Source: Kribbella pratensis
GTDB lineage: Bacteria; Actinomycetota; Actinomycetes; Propionibacteriales; Kribbellaceae
Direction of reading: 5' to 3'
Assembly: GCF_004365355.1 (NCBI RefSeq)
Contig: NZ_SODP01000005.1
Span: forward strand, 368,358-432,357
Length of the DNA stretch: 64,000 nucleotides
Shown: positions 1 through 7,280 of the stretch, piece after piece
How the letters are laid out: every line of letters starts with the position of its first letter
Position numbering within the stretch: position 1 is the stretch's first letter
Translations under genes and position numbers: made by a program
Notes under the pieces: model-generated
Databases searched by the model: none
The model's input: only the letters and a program-made list of their open reading frames with translations
Told to the model about the DNA's origin: nothing

Positions 1-60
1 GAGCGCGGACAGAACGAGAGCTGCTTTGTCGAGAACGCCGACTCCGCTAGAGTTGTCCAT
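1..60 (-). CDS. ndgR: IclR-family regulator NdgR, N-terminal fragment
   Basis: The reverse strand from an ATG at 60 reads MDNSSGVGVLDKAALVLSAL with no stop, then runs off the window edge. This is the typical beginning of the IclR-family regulator (NdgR/AreB type) that lies divergent to leuCD in Streptomyces and other actinobacteria, where it controls leucine and other amino-acid genes. Only 20 residues are visible, just the start of the winged-helix domain. Identity rests on the N-terminal sequence and on the conserved divergent position next to leuC. Confidence 0.8.
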   Translation of the reverse strand, partial: MDNSSGVGVLDKAALVLSAL

Positions 61-191
61 GAGACGATACTGCCGTCTCGAATCGTGGAACGCAAGTCGC
101 TTGGACGGTCCCGTGCGGAGCACGCTGAAAAAAGCAGTGCGAGAGCACAGTGAGCGGAAAGCACCCACTTCCAATCTCAAAGGAGAGTCTG
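61..191. promoter_or_regulatory. Divergent ndgR-leuC control region
   Basis: This spacer separates the ndgR start (60) from the chosen leuC start (192). A perfect 6-bp inverted repeat, GAGACG at 61-66 and CGTCTC at 74-79, begins directly before the ndgR start codon and is a candidate operator. The ribosome-binding site AAGGAGAG lies at about 179-186. NdgR-type regulators are known to bind the leuC upstream region in streptomycetes. That this repeat is the site is inference, and I see no convincing -35/-10 pair. Confidence 0.4.
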
Positions 192-1616
192 ATGGGTAGG
201 ACGTTGTCGGAAAAGGTCTGGGATGCGCATGTCGTGCGCCATGCCGACGGAGAGCCCGACCTTCTCTACATCGACCTCCATCTGGTCCACGAGGTGACCA
301 GTCCACAGGCCTTCGACGGTCTGCGGCTGGCCGGCCGCGGCGTCCGCCGTCCGGATCTGACGATTGCGACCGAGGACCACAACGTCCCGACGTACGACGT
401 GGACAAGCCGATCGCCGACCCGGTGTCGCGCACCCAGGTGGACACGCTGCGGAAGAACGCCGAGGAGTTCGGCATCCGGATCCATACGCTCGGCGACCCG
501 GACCAGGGCGTCGTGCACGTGATCGGCCCGCAGCTCGGACTGACCCAGCCCGGCATGACCGTGGTCTGCGGTGACAGCCACACCTCCACGCACGGTGCGT
601 TCGGAGCCATTGCCTTCGGCATCGGCACGAGCGAGGTCGAGCACGTGCTGGCCACGCAGACGTTGATGCAGGCGCGGCCGAAGACGATGGCCGTGACGGT
701 CGACGGCGTACTGCCGGACGGCGTCTCCGCGAAGGACCTGGTGCTGGCGCTGATCGCGAAGGTCGGCACCGGCGGCGGCCAGGGCTACATCGTCGAGTAC
801 CGCGGTGAAGCGATCCGCGCGCTGAGCATGGAAGCCCGGATGACGATCTGCAACATGTCGATCGAGTGGGGCGCCAAGGCCGGCATGATCGCGCCGGACG
901 AGACCACGTTCGCGTACCTGCAGGACAAGCCGCATGCGCCGCAGGGCGTCGACTGGGAAGCCGCGGTCGAGTACTGGAAGAGCCTGGCCACCGACGAGGA
1001 CGCGACGTTCGACCGCGAGGTCGTGCTGCGGGCCGAGGACATCGCGCCGTTCGTCACCTGGGGAACGAACCCGGGCCAGGGCATCCCGCTGTCGGAGAAG
1101 GTGCCGTCGCCGGACGACTTCGACAACGAGAACGACAAGGTCGCCGCCGAGCGCGCGCTGGAGTACATGGGCCTCACCGCAGGTACGCCGATGCGCGAGA
1201 TCCACGTGGACACGGTCTTCCTGGGCTCCTGCACCAACGGCCGGATCGAGGACCTGCGCGCCGCGGCCGGGGTGCTCGCCGGGCGGAAGGTTGCCGAGGG
1301 CACCCGGATGCTCGTCGTGCCGGGCTCGGGCCGGGTCCGGCTGCAGGCCGAGGCCGAGGGCCTGGACACGATCTTCAAGGACGCCGGCGCGGAGTGGCGC
1401 GGTGCCGGCTGCTCGATGTGCCTGGGCATGAACCCGGACCAGCTGGCCCCGGGGGAGCGCAGCGCCTCCACCTCGAACCGGAACTTCGAAGGCCGCCAGG
1501 GCAAGGGCGGTCGCACCCACCTGGTGTCGCCGCTGGTCGCCGCTGCGACCGCCGTCACCGGCACCCTGGCCGCACCGGCCGACCTGCCGCCCGTCGCCGT
1601 ACCTGCGAACGCCTGA
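192..1616 (+). CDS. leuC: 3-isopropylmalate dehydratase large subunit
   Basis: LeuC with LeuD isomerises 2-isopropylmalate to 3-isopropylmalate in leucine synthesis, using a [4Fe-4S] cluster. The 474-residue product has the full aconitase-type fold; the cluster cysteines are C347 (GSCTNG) and C407/C410 (GCSMCLG), and the VCGDSHTSTHGAFG motif is present. I chose the ATG at 192 because AAGGAGAG sits about 6 bases upstream and the protein then starts MGRTLSEKVWDAH as in the family. A GTG at 150 in frame would add 14 residues with no homology. leuD follows 14 bp later in one operon. Confidence 0.96.
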   Translation: MGRTLSEKVWDAHVVRHADGEPDLLYIDLHLVHEVTSPQAFDGLRLAGRGVRRPDLTIATEDHNVPTYDVDKPIADPVSRTQVDTLRKNAEEFGIRIHTLGDPDQGVVHVIGPQLGLTQPGMTVVCGDSHTSTHGAFGAIAFGIGTSEVEHVLATQTLMQARPKTMAVTVDGVLPDGVSAKDLVLALIAKVGTGGGQGYIVEYRGEAIRALSMEARMTICNMSIEWGAKAGMIAPDETTFAYLQDKPHAPQGVDWEAAVEYWKSLATDEDATFDREVVLRAEDIAPFVTWGTNPGQGIPLSEKVPSPDDFDNENDKVAAERALEYMGLTAGTPMREIHVDTVFLGSCTNGRIEDLRAAAGVLAGRKVAEGTRMLVVPGSGRVRLQAEAEGLDTIFKDAGAEWRGAGCSMCLGMNPDQLAPGERSASTSNRNFEGRQGKGGRTHLVSPLVAAATAVTGTLAAPADLPPVAVPANA

Positions 1617-1630
1617 GGAGCAACGGAATC

Positions 1631-2230
1631 ATGGAAGCCTTCACCCAGCACATCGGTACGGCGGCCCCGCTGCGCCGCAGCAACGTCGACACCGACCAGA
1701 TCATCCCGGCCGTGTACCTGAAGCGGGTCACCCGGACCGGTTTCGAGGACGGACTGTTCGCTGCCTGGCGCAACGATCCGTCGTTCGTCCTCAACCAGCC
1801 GGAGTACGACGGCGTCTCGGTGCTCGTCGCGGGTCCGGACTTCGGCACGGGGTCGTCGCGTGAGCACGCGGTCTGGGCCCTGCTCGACTACGGGTTCCGC
1901 GTGGTCGTGTCCTCGCGGTTCGGCGACATCTTCCGCGGCAACTCGGGCAAGGCCGGGCTGCTCGCGGCCTTGGTCGAGCAGGACGTGGTCGAGCAGCTGT
2001 GGACCACGATCGAGAGCGACCCGGGCACCAAGGTGACGGTCGACCTGGAGAACAAGACGATCTCGGCCGGTGACGTGTCCGCACCCTTCGAGATCGACGA
2101 CTACACGCGTTACCGGTTGCTGAACGGGCTGGACGACGTCGGCATCACGTTGTCGCACGCCGACGACATCGCTGCCTACGAAGCAACCCGGCCTTCGTTC
2201 AAGCCGGCAACCCTTCCGGCGAAGGCCTGA
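1631..2230 (+). CDS. leuD: 3-isopropylmalate dehydratase small subunit
   Basis: LeuD is the swivel-domain partner of LeuC. The 199-residue product begins MEAFTQHIGTAAPLRRSNVD and carries the family signatures NVDTDQIIPAVYLK and FGTGSSREHAVWAL, which form the substrate loop and the moving lid. The ATG at 1631 follows GAGGAGCAACGG. The reading frame stays open far upstream inside leuC, but that extension has no family similarity. It is translated from the leuC transcript, which ends at the strong hairpin at 2238-2288. Confidence 0.96.
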   Translation: MEAFTQHIGTAAPLRRSNVDTDQIIPAVYLKRVTRTGFEDGLFAAWRNDPSFVLNQPEYDGVSVLVAGPDFGTGSSREHAVWALLDYGFRVVVSSRFGDIFRGNSGKAGLLAALVEQDVVEQLWTTIESDPGTKVTVDLENKTISAGDVSAPFEIDDYTRYRLLNGLDDVGITLSHADDIAAYEATRPSFKPATLPAKA

Positions 2231-2237
2231 TCATCGG

Positions 2238-2288
2238 CCAGAGTTAGCGCCCCCGTAACGTTCGGCGGGCCGGGGGCGATAACTCTGG
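2238..2288 (+). terminator. leuCD terminator hairpin
   Basis: Eight bases after the leuD stop there is an 18-bp stem with one mismatch: left arm 2238-2255 and right arm 2271-2288, with a 15-base loop. CCAGAGTT pairs with AACTCTGG and GCGCCCCCG with CGGGGGCG. There is no long T-run, which is common for actinobacterial terminators. Confidence 0.8.
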
Positions 2289-2346
2289 TGTTACCCTTGC
2301 GTGGTTGTCAGAACAAGGCTTGCGAGACCTGGGAGGTGAGGCGCTC

Positions 2347-2418
2347 ATGACCAACAGCAGCAGCGATCCCTCCAGACATACGGGTCTCGCTCGACCTTCG
2401 GGGGCTTACTCCTTCTAG
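2347..2418 (+). CDS. Candidate 23-residue leader peptide upstream of corA
   Basis: A small open frame, MTNSSSDPSRHTGLARPSGAYSF, starts at ATG 2347 after a good ribosome-binding site (GGGAGGTGAG at 2332-2341) and ends at TAG 2416-2418. Five bases later a small hairpin forms (2423-2438), and corA begins 80 bp downstream. It lies wholly in the leuD-corA gap and resembles no protein I know. Leader peptides that sense translation speed control corA and mgtA in enteric bacteria; a similar role here is only an inference from position, ribosome-binding site and hairpin. Confidence 0.4.
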   Translation: MTNSSSDPSRHTGLARPSGAYSF

Positions 2419-2422
2419 GAGT

Positions 2423-2438
2423 TGCTGGGTCTCCAGCA
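2423..2438 (+). promoter_or_regulatory. Hairpin between leader ORF and corA
   Basis: TGCTGG at 2423-2428 pairs perfectly with CCAGCA at 2433-2438 around a GTCT tetraloop, and G-T pairs can extend it. It starts just after the stop codon of the small upstream frame, where a translating ribosome would influence its folding. Its role is inferred from position only. Confidence 0.3.
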
Positions 2439-2497
2439 GTTGCGGTCGGGCAGACGTGCGTTCATCACTCACCTGATCCACCGCACCTGGAGGACTC

Positions 2498-3664
2498 ATG
2501 TCCGACCTGCGCCTTCGCACGATCCGTGCGTTCAGCCGCACCCCGTCACTGCGTGCCGCCGCGCGCAAGCACGCTGCTGCCGTCTCCGCCGCCGTTCCCG
2601 AGCAGGCCGAGAAGCAGCCCCGCGATCCGCAGATGCCCAAGGGGCACAGCGTCGTGGACAGTGCGATCTACTGCGGCGGCCGCCGGGTCGCTTCGCCGGA
2701 TTCCCTCGCCGAGACCTACGGCGAGCTGCACCAGGCGCCGCACAGCCTGGCCTGGATCGGCCTGTACCGGCCGGATCGCCGCGAGCTGGCCTCGCTGGCG
2801 AAGGAGTTCGACCTGCACGAGCTGGCGATCGAGGACGCCAACGAGGCGCATCAGCGGCCCAAGCTGGAGCGGTACGGCGACACGTTGTTCGTCGTCCTGA
2901 AGGCCGCGCGGTACCGGGACGCGACCGAGGAGGTCGAGTTCGGTGAGGTGCACGTGTTCGTCGGACCGGACTTCGTGGTGACGGTCCGGCACGCCGAAGC
3001 GCCCAACCTGGCAGCGGTACGGCGCCGCGTCGAGCGCGACCCCGAGCTGCTCAGCCGGGGCGCCGAAGCGGTCCTCTACGCGATCATGGACAAGGTCGTC
3101 GACGGCTACGCTCCGGTGGTCGCCGGTCTCGAGAACGACATCGACGAGATCGAGACCGAGGTGTTCCGCGGTGACCCGAAGGTGTCGCGGCGCATCTACG
3201 AACTCTCCCGTGAGGTGATCGAGTTCCAGCGCGCGACCCGGCCGCTGGTCGGCATGCTCGAGCAGCTGCGCGGCGGATTCCAGAAGTACGGCGTGGACGA
3301 GGAACTGCAACGTTCACTGCGCGATGTCGCCGACCACGTCACCGAGGTGGTGGAGAAGGTCGACGGATTCCGCGAACTGCTGCGCGACATCCTGACGGTG
3401 AACGCGACCCTGGTCGCCCAGCAGCAGAACGAGGAGATGAAGAGCCTCGCGATCGCCAGCAGCGAGCAGAACGAAGAGGTCAAGCGGATCTCTGCCTGGG
3501 CGGCGATCCTGTTCGCCCCGACCCTGATCGGGACCGTCTACGGGATGAACTTCGACAAGATGCCGGAGCTGCACTGGCAGTACGGATACCCCTTCGCGAT
3601 CGGCCTGATGGCCTTGGTGTGTGGAGGTCTGCACCAGATCTTCAAGCGCCGCGGTTGGCTCTGA
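2498..3664 (+). CDS. corA: CorA-family magnesium/cobalt transport protein
   Basis: This is an inner-membrane divalent cation channel of the CorA family. The 388-residue product has a long, charged cytoplasmic N-terminal region, a helical stalk with coiled-coil character (about 190-320), and two C-terminal membrane helices. The signature GMN motif is at residues 349-351 (TVYGMNFDKMPELHW), followed by the last helix and the basic tail FKRRGWL. The ATG at 2498 follows GGAGG by six bases. It stands alone between leuD and the HU gene, with a terminator-like hairpin after it, and may be regulated by the leader upstream. Confidence 0.92.
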   Translation: MSDLRLRTIRAFSRTPSLRAAARKHAAAVSAAVPEQAEKQPRDPQMPKGHSVVDSAIYCGGRRVASPDSLAETYGELHQAPHSLAWIGLYRPDRRELASLAKEFDLHELAIEDANEAHQRPKLERYGDTLFVVLKAARYRDATEEVEFGEVHVFVGPDFVVTVRHAEAPNLAAVRRRVERDPELLSRGAEAVLYAIMDKVVDGYAPVVAGLENDIDEIETEVFRGDPKVSRRIYELSREVIEFQRATRPLVGMLEQLRGGFQKYGVDEELQRSLRDVADHVTEVVEKVDGFRELLRDILTVNATLVAQQQNEEMKSLAIASSEQNEEVKRISAWAAILFAPTLIGTVYGMNFDKMPELHWQYGYPFAIGLMALVCGGLHQIFKRRGWL

Positions 3665-3681
3665 AACCCACCGAATACCCC

Positions 3682-3709
3682 GGATCGGGCGAAATTGTGG
3701 CCCGAATCG
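3682..3709 (+). terminator. Weak corA terminator hairpin
   Basis: GGATCGGGC (3682-3690) and GCCCGAATC (3700-3708) pair with one bulged base around a nine-base loop, 18 bases after the corA stop. This is a plausible simple terminator; no T-run follows. Confidence 0.5.
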
Positions 3710-3719
3710 CCTAAAACAA

Positions 3720-3731
3720 GGCAAATTTGCC
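3720..3731. promoter_or_regulatory. 12-bp palindrome upstream of the HU gene
   Basis: GGCAAATTTGCC is a perfect 12-bp palindrome about 90 bp upstream of the HU start, in a locally AT-rich stretch. It could be an operator or part of the HU promoter region. No known consensus was matched. Confidence 0.3.
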
Positions 3732-3822
3732 GCGTTGGTGTTTGTGCATGGCGGTTTGAGTCCATAACGTTCCTGTGAGATCGAGCGCTGTGCTCGACGT
3801 CTAGTGTTCACGGAGGGAAGCA

Positions 3823-4395
3823 GTGAACAAGAGCCAGTTGGTCGAAGCGCTCGCAGTGCACTTCGACGGAAACCGCCGCCAGGCCCAGCACGCGTTGGAA
3901 TCGGTGATCGACACCGTCCAGCGTGAGCTGACCAAGAAGGGTGGCAAGGTCGCCATCACCGGTTTCGGTGCCTTCGAGGCCATCGAGCGTGGGGCGCGCA
4001 TCGTGCGCAACCCGCGGACCGGTGAGACCAAGCGTGCGAAGAAGACCACGGTGCCGAAGTTCCGCGCTGGTGCGGAGCTGAAGGCCGTTGTCTCCGGCGC
4101 CAAGAAGCTGCCGAAGCTGGTAGTTCCGAAGCCGGCCGCGACCGCCACCAAGGCGGCTGCCCCGGCGAAGAAGGCTGCACCGGCGAAGACCGCGGCTGCA
4201 ACCAAGACCGCCGCTGCGAAGAAGACGACGGTCGCCAAGAAGGCCCCGGCCAAGACGGTTGCCAAGAAGGCGCCGGCGAAGACCGTTGCCAAGAAGGCCC
4301 CGGCGAAGAAGGCCCCGGCCAAGACCGTTGCGAAGAAGGCGCCGGCCAAGAAGGCCCCCGCCAAGAAGACCGCGGCGAAGCGTACCGCTCGCTGA
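3823..4395 (+). CDS. hup: HU-family nucleoid protein with Lys/Ala-rich tail
   Basis: This is a histone-like DNA-binding protein (HupB/HupS type) that bends and compacts the chromosome. Residues 1-90 form the HU fold, with the DNA-arm signature GFGAFEAIERGARIVRNPRTGE. From about residue 95 to 190 the chain is a low-complexity tail of AAKK, PAKK and TVAKKAPAK repeats, as in the mycobacterial and streptomycete proteins; the tail contacts DNA and is often acetylated or methylated. The start is a GTG at 3823 after GGAGGGAAGCA. The position downstream of leuCD is conserved in actinobacteria. Repeats in the tail DNA make length changes likely. Confidence 0.95.
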   Translation: MNKSQLVEALAVHFDGNRRQAQHALESVIDTVQRELTKKGGKVAITGFGAFEAIERGARIVRNPRTGETKRAKKTTVPKFRAGAELKAVVSGAKKLPKLVVPKPAATATKAAAPAKKAAPAKTAAATKTAAAKKTTVAKKAPAKTVAKKAPAKTVAKKAPAKKAPAKTVAKKAPAKKAPAKKTAAKRTAR

Positions 4396-4424
4396 TCTTC
4401 ACGCACTGCGGCACCCGCATCACA

Positions 4425-4467
4425 GCGAAGGCCGGTCACCCCACACCAGGGGTTGACCGGCCTTCGC
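4425..4467. terminator. Strong bidirectional terminator after hup
   Basis: A perfect 14-bp stem (GCGAAGGCCGGTCA at 4425-4438 with its complement at 4454-4467) closes a 15-base loop. It lies between hup and the convergent small gene at 4494, so it can serve both strands. Confidence 0.85.
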
Positions 4468-4493
4468 CGTTGTCCGCGGCAACCAGCGGCAAA

Positions 4494-4700
4494 CTACAGC
4501 CGGGTCGCGAATTCCACCTTGGTGATGGTCAGGTCGGCGCCGGAGCCGGTGGTCTCGAGTCGGACCCGCTGGCCGACCCGCAGATGACGGACCGGGGTAT
4601 CGGCGACCGCGTGCACGGTGAACGGAAGCTCGACGCCGGTGTCGGTGAGCACCGCACCGGAGAACGTCTCGCCGTCGTAGCGGCTCACTGTCGCTTGCAT
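4494..4700 (-). CDS. Small conserved protein, possible OB-fold
   Basis: A 68-residue protein starting MQATVSRYDGETFSGAVL. Its alternating beta pattern (TFSGAVLTDTGVELPFTVHAV ending in VGQRVRLETT) resembles a short cold-shock/OB-type beta barrel, but the RNP1/RNP2 aromatic motifs are not clear. I therefore call it a conserved hypothetical protein. It lies directly downstream of fbiD with one base between the genes, so the two are probably co-transcribed. A similar small gene is common at this place in actinobacteria. Confidence 0.7.
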   Translation of the reverse strand: MQATVSRYDGETFSGAVLTDTGVELPFTVHAVADTPVRHLRVGQRVRLETTGSGADLTITKVEFATRL

Positions 4701-4701
4701 A

Positions 4702-5373
4702 TCAGCAGGCTAGACCCTCGGTCCCGGTCGCGGCACCGAGGACCAGCGACATCACGTCGGCCGTCGCCGGACCCACCCCGAGCTGTACAGCGTGCGCCAG
4801 ATCGGCTGCGGTGTCGACATCACGACGTACCGACTCGATCCCGGTCAGCTCGATCGGCATCGCCCCGGACGCCTGGTGTGCCAGCGCGGAACCCACGCCG
4901 AAACGCGGATCCAGCGGTACGCCGGGAGCCGCCGCGAGCAGTGTCGTACCGGTGCCGGGCTGGTCGACGACGAAGGAGCGTGGCGCCGTACACGCCGCGA
5001 GTACGGCGGTGAGCTCGGCCGGCCGCAGCGCGGGAAGATCCGCGGACAACGCGGCCACGCCGTTGTCCGGGAACTCGGCAGCGGCAACAGCGGCTCCATG
5101 CAGCAAGGCCTCGTTGAGCCCGGCCGCCGGCAGATCCGGTACGGCGTACGCACCGGCCGCGGTCACATCCGCGGCGACCAACGGATCGTCCGTGACGACC
5201 AGGACGGCCCGCACCAGGGGCGAGGCGAGGGCGGCCGCAGTAGTGTCGACAGCGAACGCACGGGCCAGCTCGGGACGGTGCTGCGGGTAGGCCGGAGCGA
5301 GCCGGCTCTTCGCGATCGCCGTACGCTTCACCGGGATCGCCAGGATCCAGGGAGCGACCTGTAGGTCTGCCAT
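4702..5373 (-). CDS. fbiD: Phosphoenolpyruvate/2-phospholactate guanylyltransferase (F420 synthesis)
   Basis: FbiD/CofC transfers GMP from GTP to phosphoenolpyruvate (in actinobacteria) to give the activated precursor used by FbiA in coenzyme F420 synthesis. The 223-residue product begins MADLQVAPWILAIPVKRTAIAKSRLAP, where the nucleotide-binding N-terminus PVK and KSRLAP is diagnostic. ALSADLPALRP carries the metal-binding aspartate, and LDPRFGVGSALAHQ is the substrate loop. The same gene lies beside hup and gpsA in mycobacteria. Longer starts exist (5391), but this ATG begins the conserved domain. The divergent plsC overlaps the upstream frame. Confidence 0.88.
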   Translation of the reverse strand: MADLQVAPWILAIPVKRTAIAKSRLAPAYPQHRPELARAFAVDTTAAALASPLVRAVLVVTDDPLVAADVTAAGAYAVPDLPAAGLNEALLHGAAVAAAEFPDNGVAALSADLPALRPAELTAVLAACTAPRSFVVDQPGTGTTLLAAAPGVPLDPRFGVGSALAHQASGAMPIELTGIESVRRDVDTAADLAHAVQLGVGPATADVMSLVLGAATGTEGLAC

Positions 5374-5425
5374 CAGGCAGGATTCTCCCATGACGGATGG
5401 CAGCAACGAGCAGCAGGAGGCTCCA

Positions 5426-6181
5426 GTGGACAACGGGCAGGGTGATCCGCGTCCGCCGCGGGGCTTCTGGTTCGGCATCATCGTCGCGATCGTCAAGCCG
5501 TTCATGATCGTGTTCACGAAGTGCCGGTTCACCGGCCGGGAGAACATGCCGCGCACCGGCGGCGTGATCTACGTGCCCAATCACATCTCGCACTTCGACC
5601 CGGTCCTGCTCGGATACTTCATCTGGGAGTGCCGGCGGATCCCGCGGTTCCTCGGCAAGGCGTCGCTGTTCAAGATCCCGGTGCTCGGCACGATCATCAC
5701 CAGCGCGGGCCAGATCCCGGTCTACCGGGACTCCACCCAGGCGGCGGATGCCTTCCGGGACGCGGTGGCCGCGGTCGAACGCGGCGAGTGTGTGGGCGTT
5801 TACCCGGAGGGCACCATTACCCGTGACCCGGACCTGTGGCCGATGACCGGTAAGACCGGGGCTGCCCGGATCGCGTTGATGACCGGCTGCCCGGTGATCC
5901 CGATCGCCAACTGGGGCGCGCAGGAGATCATCAAGTCGTACACCGGCAAGATCCGGATCCGTCTGCTGCCGCGCAAGACGTTGCAGGTCCGGGCCGGTGC
6001 GCCGGTCGACCTGAGCGCGTTCAAGGGCAAGCCGCTGACCAACCAGCTGTTGCACGAGGCAACCGAGGTGATCATGGCCCGGGTTGCCGAGACCCTCGGT
6101 GAACTGCGCGGAGAGACCCCGCCCAAGGAGCTCTACGACCTGCGCAAGGCCCGCAAGGCTGAAGGTGAGGAGAAGGCATGA
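5426..6181 (+). CDS. plsC: 1-acyl-sn-glycerol-3-phosphate acyltransferase
   Basis: PlsC adds the second acyl chain to lysophosphatidate in membrane phospholipid synthesis. The HX4D catalytic motif is HISHFD (residues 53-58 from this start), and YPEGTITRD is the substrate-binding motif. A hydrophobic stretch near the N-terminus (FWFGIIVAIVKPFMIVF) is the membrane anchor. I prefer the GTG at 5426, because CAGGAGG lies five bases before it. An ATG at 5390 in frame would give 263 residues, and its T overlaps the complementary upstream ATG of fbiD. gpsA, the enzyme that supplies its substrate backbone, follows after a palindromic repeat. Confidence 0.92.
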   Translation: MDNGQGDPRPPRGFWFGIIVAIVKPFMIVFTKCRFTGRENMPRTGGVIYVPNHISHFDPVLLGYFIWECRRIPRFLGKASLFKIPVLGTIITSAGQIPVYRDSTQAADAFRDAVAAVERGECVGVYPEGTITRDPDLWPMTGKTGAARIALMTGCPVIPIANWGAQEIIKSYTGKIRIRLLPRKTLQVRAGAPVDLSAFKGKPLTNQLLHEATEVIMARVAETLGELRGETPPKELYDLRKARKAEGEEKA

Positions 6182-6189
6182 CTGAACTG

Positions 6190-6284
6190 ATGCCGCGATT
6201 TCGTCGCGGCGGGTCATCGGGCTCCAACTCCCGGCCTTCCCTCGTCGCTCCGCTCCTCGGTCCAGGCCGGGAGGCCCGATGACC
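6190..6284 (+). repeat. Palindromic element carrying the gpsA start (copy 1)
   Basis: This copy fills the plsC-gpsA gap. A first hairpin pairs CCGCGA (6193-6198) with TCGCGG (6204-6209). A second, larger hairpin has a left arm GGTCATCGGGC (6212-6222) plus CTCCCGGCCT (6228-6237), and a right arm AGGCCGGGAG (6264-6273) plus GCCCGATGACC (6274-6284). All 21 pairs match, with a five-base bulge TCCAA on the left. The right arm holds the Shine-Dalgarno GGGAGG and the ATG of gpsA. The same element, with paired base changes, recurs at 21549-21781. Confidence 0.85.
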
Positions 6285-7280
6285 AGGGTTGCGGTGTTCG
6301 GTGCCGGATCCTGGGGTACGGCGTTCGCGGTGGTGCTCGCGAACGCCGGTAACCAGGTGTCCGTGTGGGGCCGGCGTGAGTCGCTCTGTGAGTCGATCAA
6401 TGCCGGGCACGAAAACGCCGACTACCTTCCCGGTCTGCGTCTGCCTGATGCGATCACCGCGACGCACGACCCGGCTGCGGCGGCCGACGGCGCGGAGGCG
6501 ATCGTTCTCGCGGTTCCGTCGCAGTCCTTGCGGGACAACCTGACCGACTGGGCCGGCGTGCTGCCGAACGCCGTACCGCTGGTCAGTCTGATGAAAGGCG
6601 TCGAGCTCGGCACGACGAAGCGGATGAGCGAGGTGATCGCCGAGCTCACCGGCGCCGGACCGGAACGCATCGCCGTCGTCTCAGGACCGAACCTGGCGCG
6701 TGAGATCGCCGAAGGTCAACCGGCAGCGTCCGTGGTCGCCTGCGCGGACGAGGGTACGGCGGCGCGCTTGCAGAAACTGTGCCATTCGCCGACGTTCCGC
6801 CCATACACCAACAACGATGTCATCGGCTGTGAGCTCGGCGGCGCCTGCAAGAACGTGATCGCCCTCGCGGTCGGGATGGCCGTCGGACTCGGCTTCGGCG
6901 ACAACGCGCGCGCGTCGGTGATCACCCGCGGTCTCGTCGAGATCGCCCGCCTGGGTAAGGCGCTCGGCGCCGACGAGCACACGTTCTCGGGTCTGGCCGG
7001 GCTCGGCGATCTGGTGGCGACGTGCTCGTCGCCGCTGTCGCGGAACCGGACGTTCGGCGAGAAGCTCGGCCAGGGCATGAGCGTGGCGGAGATCGCCGGC
7101 GCGACCCGCCAGGTCGCCGAGGGCGTGAAGTCCTGCGCGTCGATCTCCGAGCTGGCGCACCGGCACGACGTCGAGATGCCGATCGTCGAACACGTCACCA
7201 AGGTCGTCGCCGGTGAGATGACCCCGAAGGACATGCTGTTCAGCCTGGTCTCCCGCTCGGCCAAGTCGGAGCGCTGGTGA
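6279..7280 (+). CDS. gpsA: Glycerol-3-phosphate dehydrogenase [NAD(P)+]
   Basis: GpsA reduces dihydroxyacetone phosphate to sn-glycerol-3-phosphate, the backbone used by the acyltransferases. The 333-residue protein opens with the Rossmann loop GAGSWG (residues 8-13), has the catalytic lysine K191 in GGACKNVIALAVG, and the substrate motif DLVATCSSPLSRNRTFG. The ATG at 6279 lies inside the right arm of the palindromic element, with GGGAGG five bases upstream. In streptomycetes and mycobacteria ddl follows gpsA directly; here about 19 kb of accessory genes separate them. Confidence 0.96.
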   Translation: MTRVAVFGAGSWGTAFAVVLANAGNQVSVWGRRESLCESINAGHENADYLPGLRLPDAITATHDPAAAADGAEAIVLAVPSQSLRDNLTDWAGVLPNAVPLVSLMKGVELGTTKRMSEVIAELTGAGPERIAVVSGPNLAREIAEGQPAASVVACADEGTAARLQKLCHSPTFRPYTNNDVIGCELGGACKNVIALAVGMAVGLGFGDNARASVITRGLVEIARLGKALGADEHTFSGLAGLGDLVATCSSPLSRNRTFGEKLGQGMSVAEIAGATRQVAEGVKSCASISELAHRHDVEMPIVEHVTKVVAGEMTPKDMLFSLVSRSAKSERW

